Source of the DNA: Oscillospiraceae bacterium | GTDB lineage: Bacteria; Bacillota; Clostridia; UMGS1810 | DNA: 43,416 nucleotides | Assembly: GCA_015068975.1 (NCBI GenBank) | Contig: SVJM01000018.1 | Coordinates: forward strand, 1-43,416 | Reading direction: 5' to 3' | Shown here: in pieces, positions 26,015 to 34,588 of the stretch | How positions within the stretch are numbered: the first letter of the stretch is position 1 | Layout: each line of letters opens with the position of its first letter | Notes under the pieces: generated by a model | Told to the model about the DNA's origin: nothing | What the model saw: the letters and a program-made list of their open reading frames with translations, nothing else | Databases searched by the model: none | Position numbers and translations under genes: made by a program

Positions 26015-27253
26015 TTAATAGATTGGGTATTTTTCACAAAGTTCTACAACTTCTTTTGTGATTCTTTCTTTTGAATTGTCGAAGTCATTGATAATATCAG
26101 CAATCCATGCAGCGATTTTTATCATTTCGGGTTCTTTGAATCCTCTGGATGTAACAGCAGGTGTGCCAAGACGAACACCGCTTGTAACAAATGGGCTTCT
26201 CTGTTCGTTTGGAACAGTGTTTTTGTTTGCTGTGATGTGTACTTCGTCAAGTCTGTTCTGAAGTTCTTTTCCTGTAACTTCAAGTCCTGAAAGGTCAAGA
26301 AGCATAAGGTGATTGTCAGTACCGTCAGAAACAATCTTAAGACCATGTTTTTTAAGCTCATCACAGAGAACCTTTGCATTCTTTACAATCTGCTTCTGAT
26401 ATTCTTTGAATTCATCTGTAAGTGCTTCGCCAAAAGCAACTGCTTTTGCAGCAATAATGTGCATCAAAGGACCACCCTGAGTTCCGGGGAATACTGCCTT
26501 GTCAATAGCCTTTGCATGTTCTTCTTTACAAAGGATAAGACCGCCTCTTGGTCCTCTCAATGTTTTGTGAGTGGTAGTTGTTACAACATCTGCATAAGGA
26601 ACAGGGCTTGGATGAACGCCTGCAGCAACAAGACCTGCAATGTGAGCAATGTCTACCATCATATATGCGCCAACCTTATCACAGATTTCTCTGATTCTTG
26701 GGAAGTCAATTGTTCTGGAATATGCACTTGCACCTGCAAGGATAAGCTTTGGTTTGTTTGCAACAGCAAGTTCTTCAAGTGTATCGTAGTTTATCTGTTC
26801 TGTAACAGGATCCACACCATATGATACAATGTTGAAGTATTTACCTGAGATATTTACAGGTGAACCGTGAGAAAGGTGACCGCCGTGTGAAAGGTCCATG
26901 CTGAGAACTGTATCTCCCGGATTAAGAAGTGCAAAGAATGTAGCAAGGTTTGCATTTGCACCACTGTGTGGCTGAACATTTGCATGATCTGCACCAAAGA
27001 GCTTCTTTGCTCTTTCGATTGCGATTGATTCTACTACGTCTACACAGTCGCATCCACCGTAATATCTGTGAGCAGGATAGCCTTCTGCGTATTTATTTGT
27101 GAGGATTGTACCTGCTGCAAGAAGTACAGCTTTTGATACAATGTTTTCAGATGCAATAAGCTCGATGTTATTCTGCTGTCTTTTTAGCTCATCGTTACAA
27201 GCAGCATATACTTCGGAGTCAAAGTTTTCTAATTCTTCAAAAAAGTTTTTCAT
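26015..27253 (-). CDS. glyA: Serine hydroxymethyltransferase
   Basis: A PLP enzyme turning serine and THF into glycine and 5,10-methylene-THF. The 412-aa product begins at ATG 27253 ([12 protein letters not shown]) behind AAAGGA; a 7-codon longer frame has no site. Family marks are [43 protein letters not shown], the PLP lysine in [15 protein letters not shown] near residue 230, and [17 protein letters not shown] near the C-terminus. Its position inside the purine operon links it to two needs: glycine for PurD and one-carbon folate for the two transformylases. Spacing to both neighbours is about 30-40 bp without terminators. Confidence 0.96.
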   Translation of the reverse strand: MKNFFEELENFDSEVYAACNDELKRQQNNIELIASENIVSKAVLLAAGTILTNKYAEGYPAHRYYGGCDCVDVVESIAIERAKKLFGADHANVQPHSGANANLATFFALLNPGDTVLSMDLSHGGHLSHGSPVNISGKYFNIVSYGVDPVTEQINYDTLEELAVANKPKLILAGASAYSRTIDFPRIREICDKVGAYMMVDIAHIAGLVAAGVHPSPVPYADVVTTTTHKTLRGPRGGLILCKEEHAKAIDKAVFPGTQGGPLMHIIAAKAVAFGEALTDEFKEYQKQIVKNAKVLCDELKKHGLKIVSDGTDNHLMLLDLSGLEVTGKELQNRLDEVHITANKNTVPNEQRSPFVTSGVRLGTPAVTSRGFKEPEMIKIAAWIADIINDFDNSKERITKEVVELCEKYPIY

Positions 27254-27291
27254 AATGTTTTTTCCTTTCTGCATTCAAAATATATTTAATA

Positions 27292-28476
27292 TTAATGATG
27301 GAACAATCTCATTTTTGTCATTGCCATAACCATGTTGTATTTATTACATGTGTCAATTACATTGTCATCTCTGATAGATCCACCAGGCTGAGCTATATAT
27401 GAAACACCGCTCTTTTTAGCTCTTTCGATATTGTCGCCGAATGGGAAGAATGCATCAGATGCAAGACTTACGCCTGTGATCTTTGACAGGTATTCTTTTT
27501 GCTCTTCTTTTGTGAATGGTTCTGGCTTTTCTGTAAAGAGAGTTTCCCATACACCGTCTTTGAGTACATCTTCGTATTCGTCGGAAATATATACATCAAT
27601 TGTATTATCTCTGTCAGGACGTTTAATATCATCTCTGAATGGAAGATTAAGTACTTTGTCACTTTGTCTTAAGTGCCATGTATCAGCCTTTGAGCCGGCA
27701 AGACGTGTACAATGGATTCTTGACTGTTGACCTGCACCAACGCCAATTGCCTGACCGTCAACTGCATAGCATACTGAATTTGACTGTGTATACTTAAGAG
27801 TGATAAGTGCAATTATCAGATCTCTCTTTGCAGAGTCGGGAAGAACCTTATTTTCTGTAATAATATCTGTAAGGAGTTCTTCGTCGATTTTGAAATCATT
27901 TCTTCTCTGTTCAAAGGTGATTCCGTAAACCTGTTTCTTTTCCTGAAGCTCAGGCTTGTAATCAGGATCAATTTTTACTATATTGTAATTGCCTTTTCTT
28001 TTTGATTTGAGAATTTCAAGTGCATCATCGTCATAATCGGGAGCAATTACACCATCAGAAACTTCTCTTGCAATAAGTCTTGCACAGGTTGCATCACACT
28101 TGTCACTTAATGCAATCCAGTCACCAAAAGAGCACATTCTGTCTGTACCTCTTGCTCTTGCATATGCCAAAGCGATAGGGGAGTCATCAAGACCTTCCAC
28201 ATCATCAACAAAGCAGGCTTTTTTTAGCTTATCGCTCATTTTGATACCCACTGCAGCACTTGTTGGGCTTACATGTTTAAATGATGCTGCACAAGGAAGT
28301 CCCAATGCATCTTTAACTTCTTTTACAAGCTGCCAGCTGTTAAATGCATCAAGGAAGTTAATGTATCCTGGTCTTCCGGACAAAATTTCGATTGGAAGCT
28401 CTGCGCCTGATTCCATATATATCTTTGAATCTGTCTGGTTGGGGTTGCAACCGTATTTAAGTTGAAATTCTTTCAT
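27292..28476 (-). CDS. purH: Stand-alone AICAR transformylase (PurH C-terminal domain type)
   Basis: Transfers the formyl group of 10-formyl-THF to AICAR, giving FAICAR. At 394 aa it lacks the ~200-residue MGS-like IMP cyclohydrolase domain that begins usual PurH proteins (~510 aa); its N-terminus MKEFQLKYGCNPNQ starts straight in the transformylase domain. Seen are KHVSPTSAAVG with the catalytic Lys-His, GDWIALSD, SNSVCYAVDGQAIGVGAGQQSRIHCTRLAG, SDAFFPFGDNIERAKKSGVSYIAQPGGSIRDD and a C-terminal RLFHH. The missing ring-closure step is supplied by the PurO-like gene just upstream. GAAAGGA precedes the ATG. Confidence 0.94.
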   Translation of the reverse strand: MKEFQLKYGCNPNQTDSKIYMESGAELPIEILSGRPGYINFLDAFNSWQLVKEVKDALGLPCAASFKHVSPTSAAVGIKMSDKLKKACFVDDVEGLDDSPIALAYARARGTDRMCSFGDWIALSDKCDATCARLIAREVSDGVIAPDYDDDALEILKSKRKGNYNIVKIDPDYKPELQEKKQVYGITFEQRRNDFKIDEELLTDIITENKVLPDSAKRDLIIALITLKYTQSNSVCYAVDGQAIGVGAGQQSRIHCTRLAGSKADTWHLRQSDKVLNLPFRDDIKRPDRDNTIDVYISDEYEDVLKDGVWETLFTEKPEPFTKEEQKEYLSKITGVSLASDAFFPFGDNIERAKKSGVSYIAQPGGSIRDDNVIDTCNKYNMVMAMTKMRLFHH

Positions 28477-28502
28477 TATTATTTCCTTTCTGAATAACTT
28501 GA

Positions 28503-29222
28503 TTATTTATTCTTGTTTATAAGTCTGTTTTCTTCTTTTTTTGTTTCAAGATCAATGTATCTTACATATAGGGAAATCTTGTTATTTTCATTAAGTCCTG
28601 TCCAGATATCATTTGTAAATGTATCGATATCATCAGGAATCTCCACTCTTTCAGGTTCTCCAGTAAAGGTAGGGATAGGATTTCCGTCATGATTGTATGT
28701 ATGAATGAAGTGACCTAGTCCGGGGAGTGGGTTGTATGAGAAGGTGTATCTGTTACAAACTGTTCCTTCTGCATCACCACTCTTTAATATGCTCATTTTA
28801 TATGTAAAGTCATTATCGTTGAAGGTAAGCATACCACTGATTCTTGGTGTGAGGTTTGGTGCGTCAGGTTCAAATTCTCTTGTTTCGAGAGATTCTTCAA
28901 ATGACTTACCAGCTTTTATAAAATCATAAATAGTGTCTGTCTGGTCGCCGTTTGTAACGATAGTTTTGTTATCGATTGACTTAATTGCAGAATAAATGAT
29001 AAGTGAAGGATCTTCTACCTTTGAAACATCAAAAGGTTTAGTAAACACACCTTCGGGAGTTTCTTCAAATATTCTGTTTCGGCTGTTTTCTGATCTGCCC
29101 ATGATGAAGTATGCAAATGCGGCTTTTTTGCCATCCTTTGATTTACCTATTATGATGCCTCTTCCCACGTATGGGTTATCTTTTATAAGTTCATTTATAT
29201 TGTCTGTTTTATATACACTCAT
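28503..29222 (-). CDS. purO: IMP cyclohydrolase, PurO type
   Basis: Predicted to close the second ring, FAICAR to IMP, the last step of the pathway. The 239-aa protein is unrelated to the PurH cyclohydrolase domain and matches the PurO family first known in archaea and also found in Clostridia. Characteristic stretches are NPYVGRGIIIGKSKDGK, YFIMGRSENSRNRIF, DPSLIIYSAIK, TIVTNGDQTDTIYDF, PNLTPRISG and YNPLPGLGHFIHTYNHDGNPIP. It lies between purN and the stand-alone AICAR transformylase, exactly where the missing activity is needed, and starts 2 bp before the end of the upstream purN spacing. No PurH-type domain is in the window. Confidence 0.88.
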   Translation of the reverse strand: MSVYKTDNINELIKDNPYVGRGIIIGKSKDGKKAAFAYFIMGRSENSRNRIFEETPEGVFTKPFDVSKVEDPSLIIYSAIKSIDNKTIVTNGDQTDTIYDFIKAGKSFEESLETREFEPDAPNLTPRISGMLTFNDNDFTYKMSILKSGDAEGTVCNRYTFSYNPLPGLGHFIHTYNHDGNPIPTFTGEPERVEIPDDIDTFTNDIWTGLNENNKISLYVRYIDLETKKEENRLINKNK

Positions 29223-29224
29223 TT

Positions 29225-29833
29225 TTAATTTCCTTTCGTATATCTTTGTGATACAAGCTCAACAGAACGGGGAAGTATTATCCACTCTGCATTTTCCATT
29301 ACTCTTTTTTGTAAGGTTTCAGGAGTATCATTCTCATCAATTTCCACAGCCTTTTGCATAATGATTTTGCCACCGTCGGGGATTTCATTTACAAAATGCA
29401 CTGTTGCGCCTGTAACTTTTACACCATATTCAAGAGCCTTTTCGTGGACGTGAAGTCCGTAGAATCCTTCTCCGCAAAATGAAGGTATAAGAGAAGGGTG
29501 CACATTAAGTATCCTTTCGGGATATCTATCTGTGAAATTCTTTGAAAGTATGCACATAAACCCTGCAAGGACTATAATATCAATCTCTTTTTCTTCAAGG
29601 AGAGAAACAATCTTGTTTTCGAATGCTTCCTGGCTCCCAAGCTCTTTTTTTGATACTATGGCATATTCAATATTGTTGTTTTTTGCTCTTTCGATTGCAT
29701 AGGCTTTTGGTGAACTGGATATTACAAGTGTAATTTCTCCTGAAGTGATTACACCGGACTTCTGCGCATCTATAAGAGCCTGAAGGTTTGTTCCGCCACC
29801 TGACACCAGTACAGCTATCTTAGCTTTTAGCAT
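29225..29833 (-). CDS. purN: Phosphoribosylglycinamide formyltransferase
   Basis: Formylates GAR with 10-formyl-THF. The 202-aa length is normal. Motifs are [19 protein letters not shown] at the N-terminus, [12 protein letters not shown], the catalytic [10 protein letters not shown] with Asn-x-His, and the folate-site segment [22 protein letters not shown] with the catalytic Asp. The start overlaps the last codons of purM by 7 bp, a sign of translational coupling. Confidence 0.96.
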   Translation of the reverse strand: MLKAKIAVLVSGGGTNLQALIDAQKSGVITSGEITLVISSSPKAYAIERAKNNNIEYAIVSKKELGSQEAFENKIVSLLEEKEIDIIVLAGFMCILSKNFTDRYPERILNVHPSLIPSFCGEGFYGLHVHEKALEYGVKVTGATVHFVNEIPDGGKIIMQKAVEIDENDTPETLQKRVMENAEWIILPRSVELVSQRYTKGN

Positions 29834-30864
29834 ATAACCACACTTTCGTCGGATTTGATGATTTCGCCCATGATGTATGCATCTTCACCGTTTGCTTTGA
29901 GAATTTCGATAGCCTTATCAGCATCCTCTTTTGCTACAACAACACTCATACCAACACCCATGTTGAATGTGTTGAACATATCTCTTTCGGAGATGTTGCC
30001 TGTTTTAGCAATGAGATCGAAGATAGGAAGAGTTTTAATGGCGCTCTTCTGAATTTTAGCACCAAAGCCTTCAGGAATACTTCTTGGGATATTTTCGTAG
30101 AAGCCACCACCTGTTATATGTGATACAGCTTTTACTGTAACTTCTTCAAAAAGATTAACCATAGGCTTAACATATATTTTTGTTGGTGCAAGAAGTGCTT
30201 CGCCAAGTGATTTGCCGCCAAGCTCTTCTCTTGGGGTTTTAAGATCAGCATTTTCTATATCAAATACTTTTCTTACAAGAGAAAATCCGTTTGAGTGAAC
30301 TCCTGATGAAGGAAGTGCGATGATTACATCGCCTTCAGTAACTGTTTTGTTGTTTAAAACTTTATCTTTGTCAACAACACCAACAGAAAAGCCTGCAAGG
30401 TCATATTCGTCAATAGGATAGAAGCCGGGCATTTCTGCTGTTTCACCGCCGATGAGAGAACATCCTGACTGTACGCATCCTTCTGCGATACCTGAAACAA
30501 TATCTGCGATTTTTTCAGGGACATTCTTCCCACATGCTATGTAGTCAAGGAAAAAGAGTGGTTTGGCACCACAACAGATGATATCATTTACACACATAGC
30601 AACACAATCTATACCCACTGTATTGTGCTTGTCCATTAAGAAGGCAAGTTTAAGCTTTGTGCCTACGCCATCAGTACCGCTTACCAATACTGGCTTTGTA
30701 ATACCTGTCATATCTAACTCGAACAAACCGCCGAATCCACCGATATCTGATGAATTTTTACCAAACATTGTTCTTTTGATGTGCTCTTTCATAAGTTCTA
30801 CTGCTTTGTAGCCGGCTGTAATGTCAACGCCTGCTTCTTTGTAGCTTTCACTAAAACTTTTCAT
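29827..30864 (-). CDS. purM: Phosphoribosylformylglycinamidine cyclo-ligase (AIR synthetase)
   Basis: Closes the imidazole ring: FGAM plus ATP gives AIR. The 345-aa length is typical. Seen are [20 protein letters not shown] at the N-terminus, [64 protein letters not shown] and [27 protein letters not shown] precedes the ATG. It is the second gene of the riboswitch-controlled operon, 26 bp behind purE, and overlaps purN. Confidence 0.97.
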   Translation of the reverse strand: MKSFSESYKEAGVDITAGYKAVELMKEHIKRTMFGKNSSDIGGFGGLFELDMTGITKPVLVSGTDGVGTKLKLAFLMDKHNTVGIDCVAMCVNDIICCGAKPLFFLDYIACGKNVPEKIADIVSGIAEGCVQSGCSLIGGETAEMPGFYPIDEYDLAGFSVGVVDKDKVLNNKTVTEGDVIIALPSSGVHSNGFSLVRKVFDIENADLKTPREELGGKSLGEALLAPTKIYVKPMVNLFEEVTVKAVSHITGGGFYENIPRSIPEGFGAKIQKSAIKTLPIFDLIAKTGNISERDMFNTFNMGVGMSVVVAKEDADKAIEILKANGEDAYIMGEIIKSDESVVIC

Positions 30865-30890
30865 TACGTTATCCTCCTGATAGATTTTAT

Positions 30891-31385
30891 TTAAACATTA
30901 TATTTGTTTTCTACTTCTTTGTTTTTGGAAAGGACCTTTTCGTAGTTAGCTTTTCGGAAATCCTCAAGCTTCTTTTCCAGGCTTTCATCATATATTGCCA
31001 TCATTTCTATAGACAGCAAGGCGGCATTAACTGCTCCGTTGATTGCAACTGTACTTACAGGGATACCTGATGGCATCTGAACAGTTGACAGCAAAGCGTC
31101 AATACCGTCTAAAGTGGTTGATTTGATTGGAATACCTATAACAGGTAATGTTGTGTTAGCTGCGATTGCGCCTGCAAGGTGTGCAGCCATACCTGCAGCA
31201 GCTATGATTACACCGAAACCATTTTTTCTTGCGTTTTCGGAAAACTCCTTTGCCTCAACGGGAGTTCTGTGTGCTGAAAAAACATGCACCTCATATGGTA
31301 CATCAAAATCTTTAAGTGTCTGAATTGCCTTTTCCAATACAGGCAAATCACTATCTGAACCCATTATTATTGCTACCTTTTTCAT
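30891..31385 (-). CDS. purE: 5-(carboxyamino)imidazole ribonucleotide mutase
   Basis: Forms CAIR in the purine pathway. The 164-aa stand-alone enzyme shows [15 protein letters not shown] near the N-terminus, the SAHRTP motif with the catalytic His near residue 40, and [25 protein letters not shown]. No purK is adjacent; whether this is a class I mutase needing PurK or a class II carboxylase using CO2 cannot be settled here. AGGAGG precedes the ATG by 8 nt. It is the first gene of the operon, directly behind the ZTP riboswitch and its terminator. Confidence 0.96.
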   Translation of the reverse strand: MKKVAIIMGSDSDLPVLEKAIQTLKDFDVPYEVHVFSAHRTPVEAKEFSENARKNGFGVIIAAAGMAAHLAGAIAANTTLPVIGIPIKSTTLDGIDALLSTVQMPSGIPVSTVAINGAVNAALLSIEMMAIYDESLEKKLEDFRKANYEKVLSKNKEVENKYNV

Positions 31386-31425
31386 TGCATAAACCTCCTG
31401 AATATTTTTGCCAGATAAAACGCAA

Positions 31426-31460
31426 GGGCATACCTATCCTAAGAAGAGATAGATATGCCC
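31426..31460 (-). terminator. Riboswitch-controlled intrinsic terminator before purE
   Basis: Minus-strand arms from 31460-31448 and 31438-31426 form a 13-bp stem (GGGCATA..., one G-U), then TTGCGTTTT. The first arm shares its GGGC with the conserved 3' end of the ZTP riboswitch, so ligand binding should prevent this hairpin. Confidence 0.75.
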
Positions 31461-31529
31461 AGACGGTCGGCTTGATATTTTATCTGCTTCTTTGCGGTGC
31501 TCCGCATAAATCCGTCAGTTACAGATAAA
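31457..31529 (-). ncRNA. ZTP (pfl) riboswitch in the purE leader
   Basis: Senses ZTP/ZMP (AICAR phosphate), a sign of 10-formyl-folate shortage, and turns on purine and one-carbon genes. On the minus strand the P1 pairing TTTATCTG (31529-31522) with CAGATAAA (31486-31479) encloses GTAACTGACGG and a small hairpin GCGG-AGCA-CCGC (31505-31494). After a short linker comes the hallmark GCCGACCGTCTGGGC (to 31457). ACGG and CCGT can form the class's pseudoknot. The position fits known members upstream of purE, purH and folate genes. Identification is by eye from the consensus. Confidence 0.85.
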
Positions 31530-31543
31530 TTTCTACATTAATT

Positions 31544-31572
31544 ATTTTAACATAGCAACAAGACAAAGTCAA
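31544..31572 (-). promoter_or_regulatory. Promoter of the purine operon
   Basis: On the minus strand TTGACT (31567-31572), 17-bp spacer, TAAAAT (31544-31549). Transcription would start about 10 nt before the riboswitch. Confidence 0.75.
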
Positions 31573-31643
31573 CAAACTTTTGGTAAAAAATATCGGTATA
31601 TTTTGTTCTTTTGTTGTTAAAATTAACCCAAATTGATCAAAAA

Positions 31644-31671
31644 TTGACTTTTAGTGTATATTTGTTATAAT
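31644..31671 (+). promoter_or_regulatory. Promoter of the ECF sigma operon
   Basis: TTGACT (31644-31649), 16-bp spacer, TATAAT (31666-31671), 83 bp before the start codon. It is divergent from the purine promoter. A typical ECF-type AAC/CGT pair is not evident at this site, so the operon may be read by the housekeeping sigma. Confidence 0.6.
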
Positions 31672-31754
31672 TGTAGTAAAATAAGATTAAAATTTTTCAA
31701 ACATTTTCTTTATAATAATTGTATTACTAATGTTTGACTTCGGAGGTGGACACA

Positions 31755-32255
31755 TTGGCCGCGGTTTCCTACTGGGATGATAATGAAATAAACCGTATAT
31801 ATGAAAAATATGTGGATACTATATACAGAGTGTGCTATATGCTTTTGAAAAGTGAACATGAAGCAGAGGATGTTTGTCAGAATGTATTTATTAAGCTTAT
31901 TAATTCTGATAAGCAGTTTGAAAGCGACGAACATATCAAGGCATGGCTTATTTTGTGTGCAAAAAACGAGTCAAAAAATCTTCTTAAGCACTGGTGGAGA
32001 AGCAAAAAGGTATCTGTGGAGTCTATAGCTGAAATATCTGTAGAAGACAAATACAACGATGACGAGACTTTAAAGCTTGTTTTGAGTCTTCCTGATAGGT
32101 TTAAAATACCTGTATACTTGTACTACTACGAGGGATATTCAACTGATGAAATCGCCACAATTCTTAAGATAAATCCTTCTACAGTGAGAGGACAGCTAAA
32201 AACCGGCAGAGAAAAGCTTAAAGTTATGTTAAAGGATGGTGAGAATAATGTTTGA
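31755..32255 (+). CDS. ECF-type RNA polymerase sigma factor
   Basis: A 166-aa sigma-70 family protein with only regions 2 and 4, as in extracytoplasmic-function sigmas. Region 2 (about 10-80) includes IYEKYVDTIYRVCYMLLKSEHEAEDVCQNVFIKL. Region 4 (about 105-160) ends in YYYEGYSTDEIATILKINPSTVRGQLKTGREKLK, a clear HTH. The start is TTG 31755: the strong CGGAGGTGG site (31741-31749) lies 6 nt before it, so the upstream TTG that contains the site is wrong. Its 3' end overlaps the next gene by 8 bp. The regulon is not visible. Confidence 0.92.
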   Translation: MAAVSYWDDNEINRIYEKYVDTIYRVCYMLLKSEHEAEDVCQNVFIKLINSDKQFESDEHIKAWLILCAKNESKNLLKHWWRSKKVSVESIAEISVEDKYNDDETLKLVLSLPDRFKIPVYLYYYEGYSTDEIATILKINPSTVRGQLKTGREKLKVMLKDGENNV

Positions 32256-33264
32256 TGATAATCTTAAAAGTGCATTTGATAAAATCAGCCCTACAATTGA
32301 ACAAAAAAGAAAAATGTCAAAGGTAATTCTTGCTTCAAAAAAGAAAGAAAAAATACATATGATGAGGTATGTAGGTGTATTATCCTCATGTGCGGCAGTG
32401 CTTCTTATAGCTGTATCAATATACAGTATCAATTCATTTTTGAAGTTTAAAGAGCAGACTGCTCAGGAAATGACTCTTATTGATAATACAGTGGCAGGCG
32501 AAACAGAGATTGTAAAAAAAGATGAGTTTGTCACAGACAAAAACAAACCGGAAAAACAACCTGAAAAAGTACAACAGCAAGACAGCGATAATACGCAAAA
32601 AACACGAAAAATAATTTCAGATGAAAATAACGCTGCAGAAGAGAAACATGATAAAATACAATCATCCACCTTTGATAATGTAATACATTCAGATATATCT
32701 GTTGTTAGTGAAGAATACAATGAAAAAGATTCATCTGTTGAATTTGATTCAAAATCAGATTCTGTATTCTTGTATAATGATTTTTCTTTGTTTCAGGAGC
32801 CTGTGGCTAAAGCTGCTGCTAAAACTGAACAGGCCTTATCAGGAGGCGGAGCTTTTTTTGGCGAAGAAGATGCCTATGTAAAAACTGATGATATAATCAG
32901 TGATAATTTGGTCAATGCAAAGGAAACTCAATTTGTTGATTCTATTAAATTGCCTGAGGATTTATCAGAAGAAAATGGCAATATCGGAGATGCAAATTTG
33001 GATAATAATCATGTATACACCTATAATGGTGATAAGGGGAGATCTCTTACCATCACGGTTTCTGAAGATTCTCAGGATTATGACAAGTTTGCAAGTAATG
33101 ATGATATAAATAAGACTGTGATATCTGATTCAACAGTCATAGTTTTTTCTGATGAAGGTGTGTATGGAGGATATTTCACAAAGGACGGTTATCAGTACAA
33201 AGTGTTTTCAAATCAACTGTCAGAATCAGAATTTGAGGATGCAATCACATCAATTGTTGAATAG
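32248..33264 (+). CDS. Putative membrane-anchored anti-sigma factor
   Basis: A 338-aa protein with a basic cytosolic N-terminus (1-38), one membrane helix (about 41-62) and a long outer part. The cytosolic piece is short and lacks a zinc HxxxCxxC motif, so it is not a ZAS-type anti-sigma. Residues ~75-200 are polar, low-complexity and rich in Glu, Asp, Gln, Ser and Lys. The last ~80 residues (KGRSLTITVSEDSQD to the end) look like a compact DUF4367-like domain. Overlap with the sigma gene and a GGTGAG site 4-5 nt before ATG 32248 indicate coupled translation. The anti-sigma role is inferred from position and topology. Confidence 0.7.
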   Translation: MFDDNLKSAFDKISPTIEQKRKMSKVILASKKKEKIHMMRYVGVLSSCAAVLLIAVSIYSINSFLKFKEQTAQEMTLIDNTVAGETEIVKKDEFVTDKNKPEKQPEKVQQQDSDNTQKTRKIISDENNAAEEKHDKIQSSTFDNVIHSDISVVSEEYNEKDSSVEFDSKSDSVFLYNDFSLFQEPVAKAAAKTEQALSGGGAFFGEEDAYVKTDDIISDNLVNAKETQFVDSIKLPEDLSEENGNIGDANLDNNHVYTYNGDKGRSLTITVSEDSQDYDKFASNDDINKTVISDSTVIVFSDEGVYGGYFTKDGYQYKVFSNQLSESEFEDAITSIVE

Positions 33265-33271
33265 TTAACAA

Positions 33272-33301
33272 GGGACTGTAAAAATCTATTTTTACAGTCC
33301 C
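33272..33301 (+). terminator. Strong hairpin after the anti-sigma gene
   Basis: A perfect 13-bp stem, GGGACTGTAAAAA (33272-33284) with TTTTTACAGTCCC (33289-33301), TCTA loop, 7 bp after the stop codon. The following tract is T/G-rich rather than pure T. The right arm recurs exactly at 114-126. Confidence 0.65.
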
Positions 33302-33352
33302 TGTTGTTGAATTAAGGGGATAGAAAAAAGACTTCAGAACGAAGAAACTGAG

Positions 33353-33496
33353 CCGAAACCTTTGGTTTCGGGTTACCCGAAGGTGTATGCGATACACCGA
33401 GAGGCGAAGGTTATTCGATGTAGGGACAGGTGTCCTCGCCTGTCCGTTTAAAAGGCACAAAAATAAGGAAATATTACATAAAAATGTAATATTTCC
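33353..33496. repeat. Chain of palindromes in the anti-sigma/nucleotidyltransferase spacer
   Basis: The 400-bp gap 33265-33665 has no convincing gene. It holds CCGAAACC-TTT-GGTTTCGG (33353-33371), GGTGTAT-GCG-ATACACC (33382-33398), GGACAGG/CCTGTCC with an 8-nt loop (33424-33445) and GGAAATATTACAT-AAAA-ATGTAATATTTCC (33467-33496). The first three are GC-richer than the surroundings and resemble dispersed REP-like units of Clostridia; the last looks like an AT-rich terminator. Confidence 0.7.
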
Positions 33497-33600
33497 CACA
33501 TAATGAGTAATTTGTAAGTTTTATTGCGCATTCAGGTTTTTGACTTATGTATAATCTATGCCTTTTTGCGATCTGGAGTTTTTTTGCATTCCCTTATTAT

Positions 33601-33629
33601 TTGACTTTGAACCTTTGTTATGGTATATT
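33601..33629 (+). promoter_or_regulatory. Promoter of the nucleotidyltransferase-tcdA pair
   Basis: TTGACT (33601-33606), 17-bp spacer, TATATT (33624-33629), 36 bp before the ATG. Confidence 0.65.
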
Positions 33630-33665
33630 ATATTTAGATATATAACCTTAATTGGGGGAGAGTAT

Positions 33666-34574
33666 ATGAAAACTACTTTGGTTATAATGGCAGCCGGAAT
33701 CGGATCAAGATTTGGTGGCGGAATCAAACAATTGGAAAAGGTTGGACCAAACGGCGAAATTATAATGGATTATTCCATATATGATGCGTTGAAAGCAGGT
33801 TTTGATAAGATTGTTTTTATTATACGAAAAGATATTGAAGAACAATTCAGAGAGATAATAGGCAATAGAATAGAAAAGCTTTGCGAAGTTGGATATGTAT
33901 TTCAGGAAAGTGATAATCTTCCGGATGGATTTACAAAGCCTGACGACAGAATAAAACCCTGGGGAACAGGACATGCTATACTTTGCTGTAAGGGTGTTGT
34001 AAATGAACCTTTTGCAGTTATAAATGCAGATGATTATTACGGAAGAGAAGCTTTTGAAAAGCTACATACATTTCTTGTAAACGAAAAGGATACATCCTAC
34101 GATGGTACGCACGATATATGCCTTGCAGGTTTTATGCTCAAAAACACCCTCAGTGATAACGGTGGTGTCACAAGAGGAATATGCATAATGGATGATGAAA
34201 TGAATCTTGTGGGTATAAACGAGACCAAAAATATCATTAAGCATAATGGTGGGATATACTCCAAAGGAGAAAACGGAGAACTTAAAAAGATTCCTGATGA
34301 TGCATTTGCTTCAATGAATATGTGGGGATTTTTCCCTACGTTTATTGATTATCTTGAGGAGGATTTTGTTAAATTCTTAAGTAAATACTCAAATGATACA
34401 ACTAAAGAATTTTTATTGCCGATAATTGTTGACAATATGCTCAGAAAAGGTATTGCAGACATAAAAGTTCTTGATACAAAAGATAAATGGTTTGGCATTA
34501 CATATAAAGAGGATAAGGAATCTGTTTCAACGGAGCTTCTGGAACTTGCGAACAAAGGTATGTATAATTTTTAA
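33666..34574 (+). CDS. NTP_transferase-family sugar nucleotidyltransferase
   Basis: A 302-aa cytosolic enzyme that probably couples a sugar phosphate and an NTP to a sugar nucleotide. The nucleotide-binding signature MAAGIGSRFGGGIKQLEKVGPNG starts at residue 8. It is followed by the PWGTGHAILCC segment and the metal-site motif INADDYYG near residue 120. ATG 33666 lies behind GGGGGAG; the frame runs further upstream without a site or the family start. It pairs with tcdA (14 bp gap), which has no obvious functional link. The sugar is unknown; no glycan synthesis genes are next to it. Confidence 0.83.
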   Translation: MKTTLVIMAAGIGSRFGGGIKQLEKVGPNGEIIMDYSIYDALKAGFDKIVFIIRKDIEEQFREIIGNRIEKLCEVGYVFQESDNLPDGFTKPDDRIKPWGTGHAILCCKGVVNEPFAVINADDYYGREAFEKLHTFLVNEKDTSYDGTHDICLAGFMLKNTLSDNGGVTRGICIMDDEMNLVGINETKNIIKHNGGIYSKGENGELKKIPDDAFASMNMWGFFPTFIDYLEEDFVKFLSKYSNDTTKEFLLPIIVDNMLRKGIADIKVLDTKDKWFGITYKEDKESVSTELLELANKGMYNF

Positions 34575-34588
34575 TTTAAGGTGTAGGT

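Noticed and set aside
26309-26824. 171-aa plus-strand frame inside glyA
   Set aside because: Cys-rich, low-complexity antisense translation of glyA, without family resemblance.
31457-31529. Purine (guanine/adenine) or THF riboswitch before purE
   Set aside because: The purine aptamer core is missing; the GACTGACGG-type and CCGACCGTCTGGGC blocks fit the ZTP class instead.
33558-33665. N-terminal extension of the nucleotidyltransferase
   Set aside because: The extension overlaps the promoter and lacks a ribosome site; the MAAGxGSRFGG motif should be close to the N-terminus.
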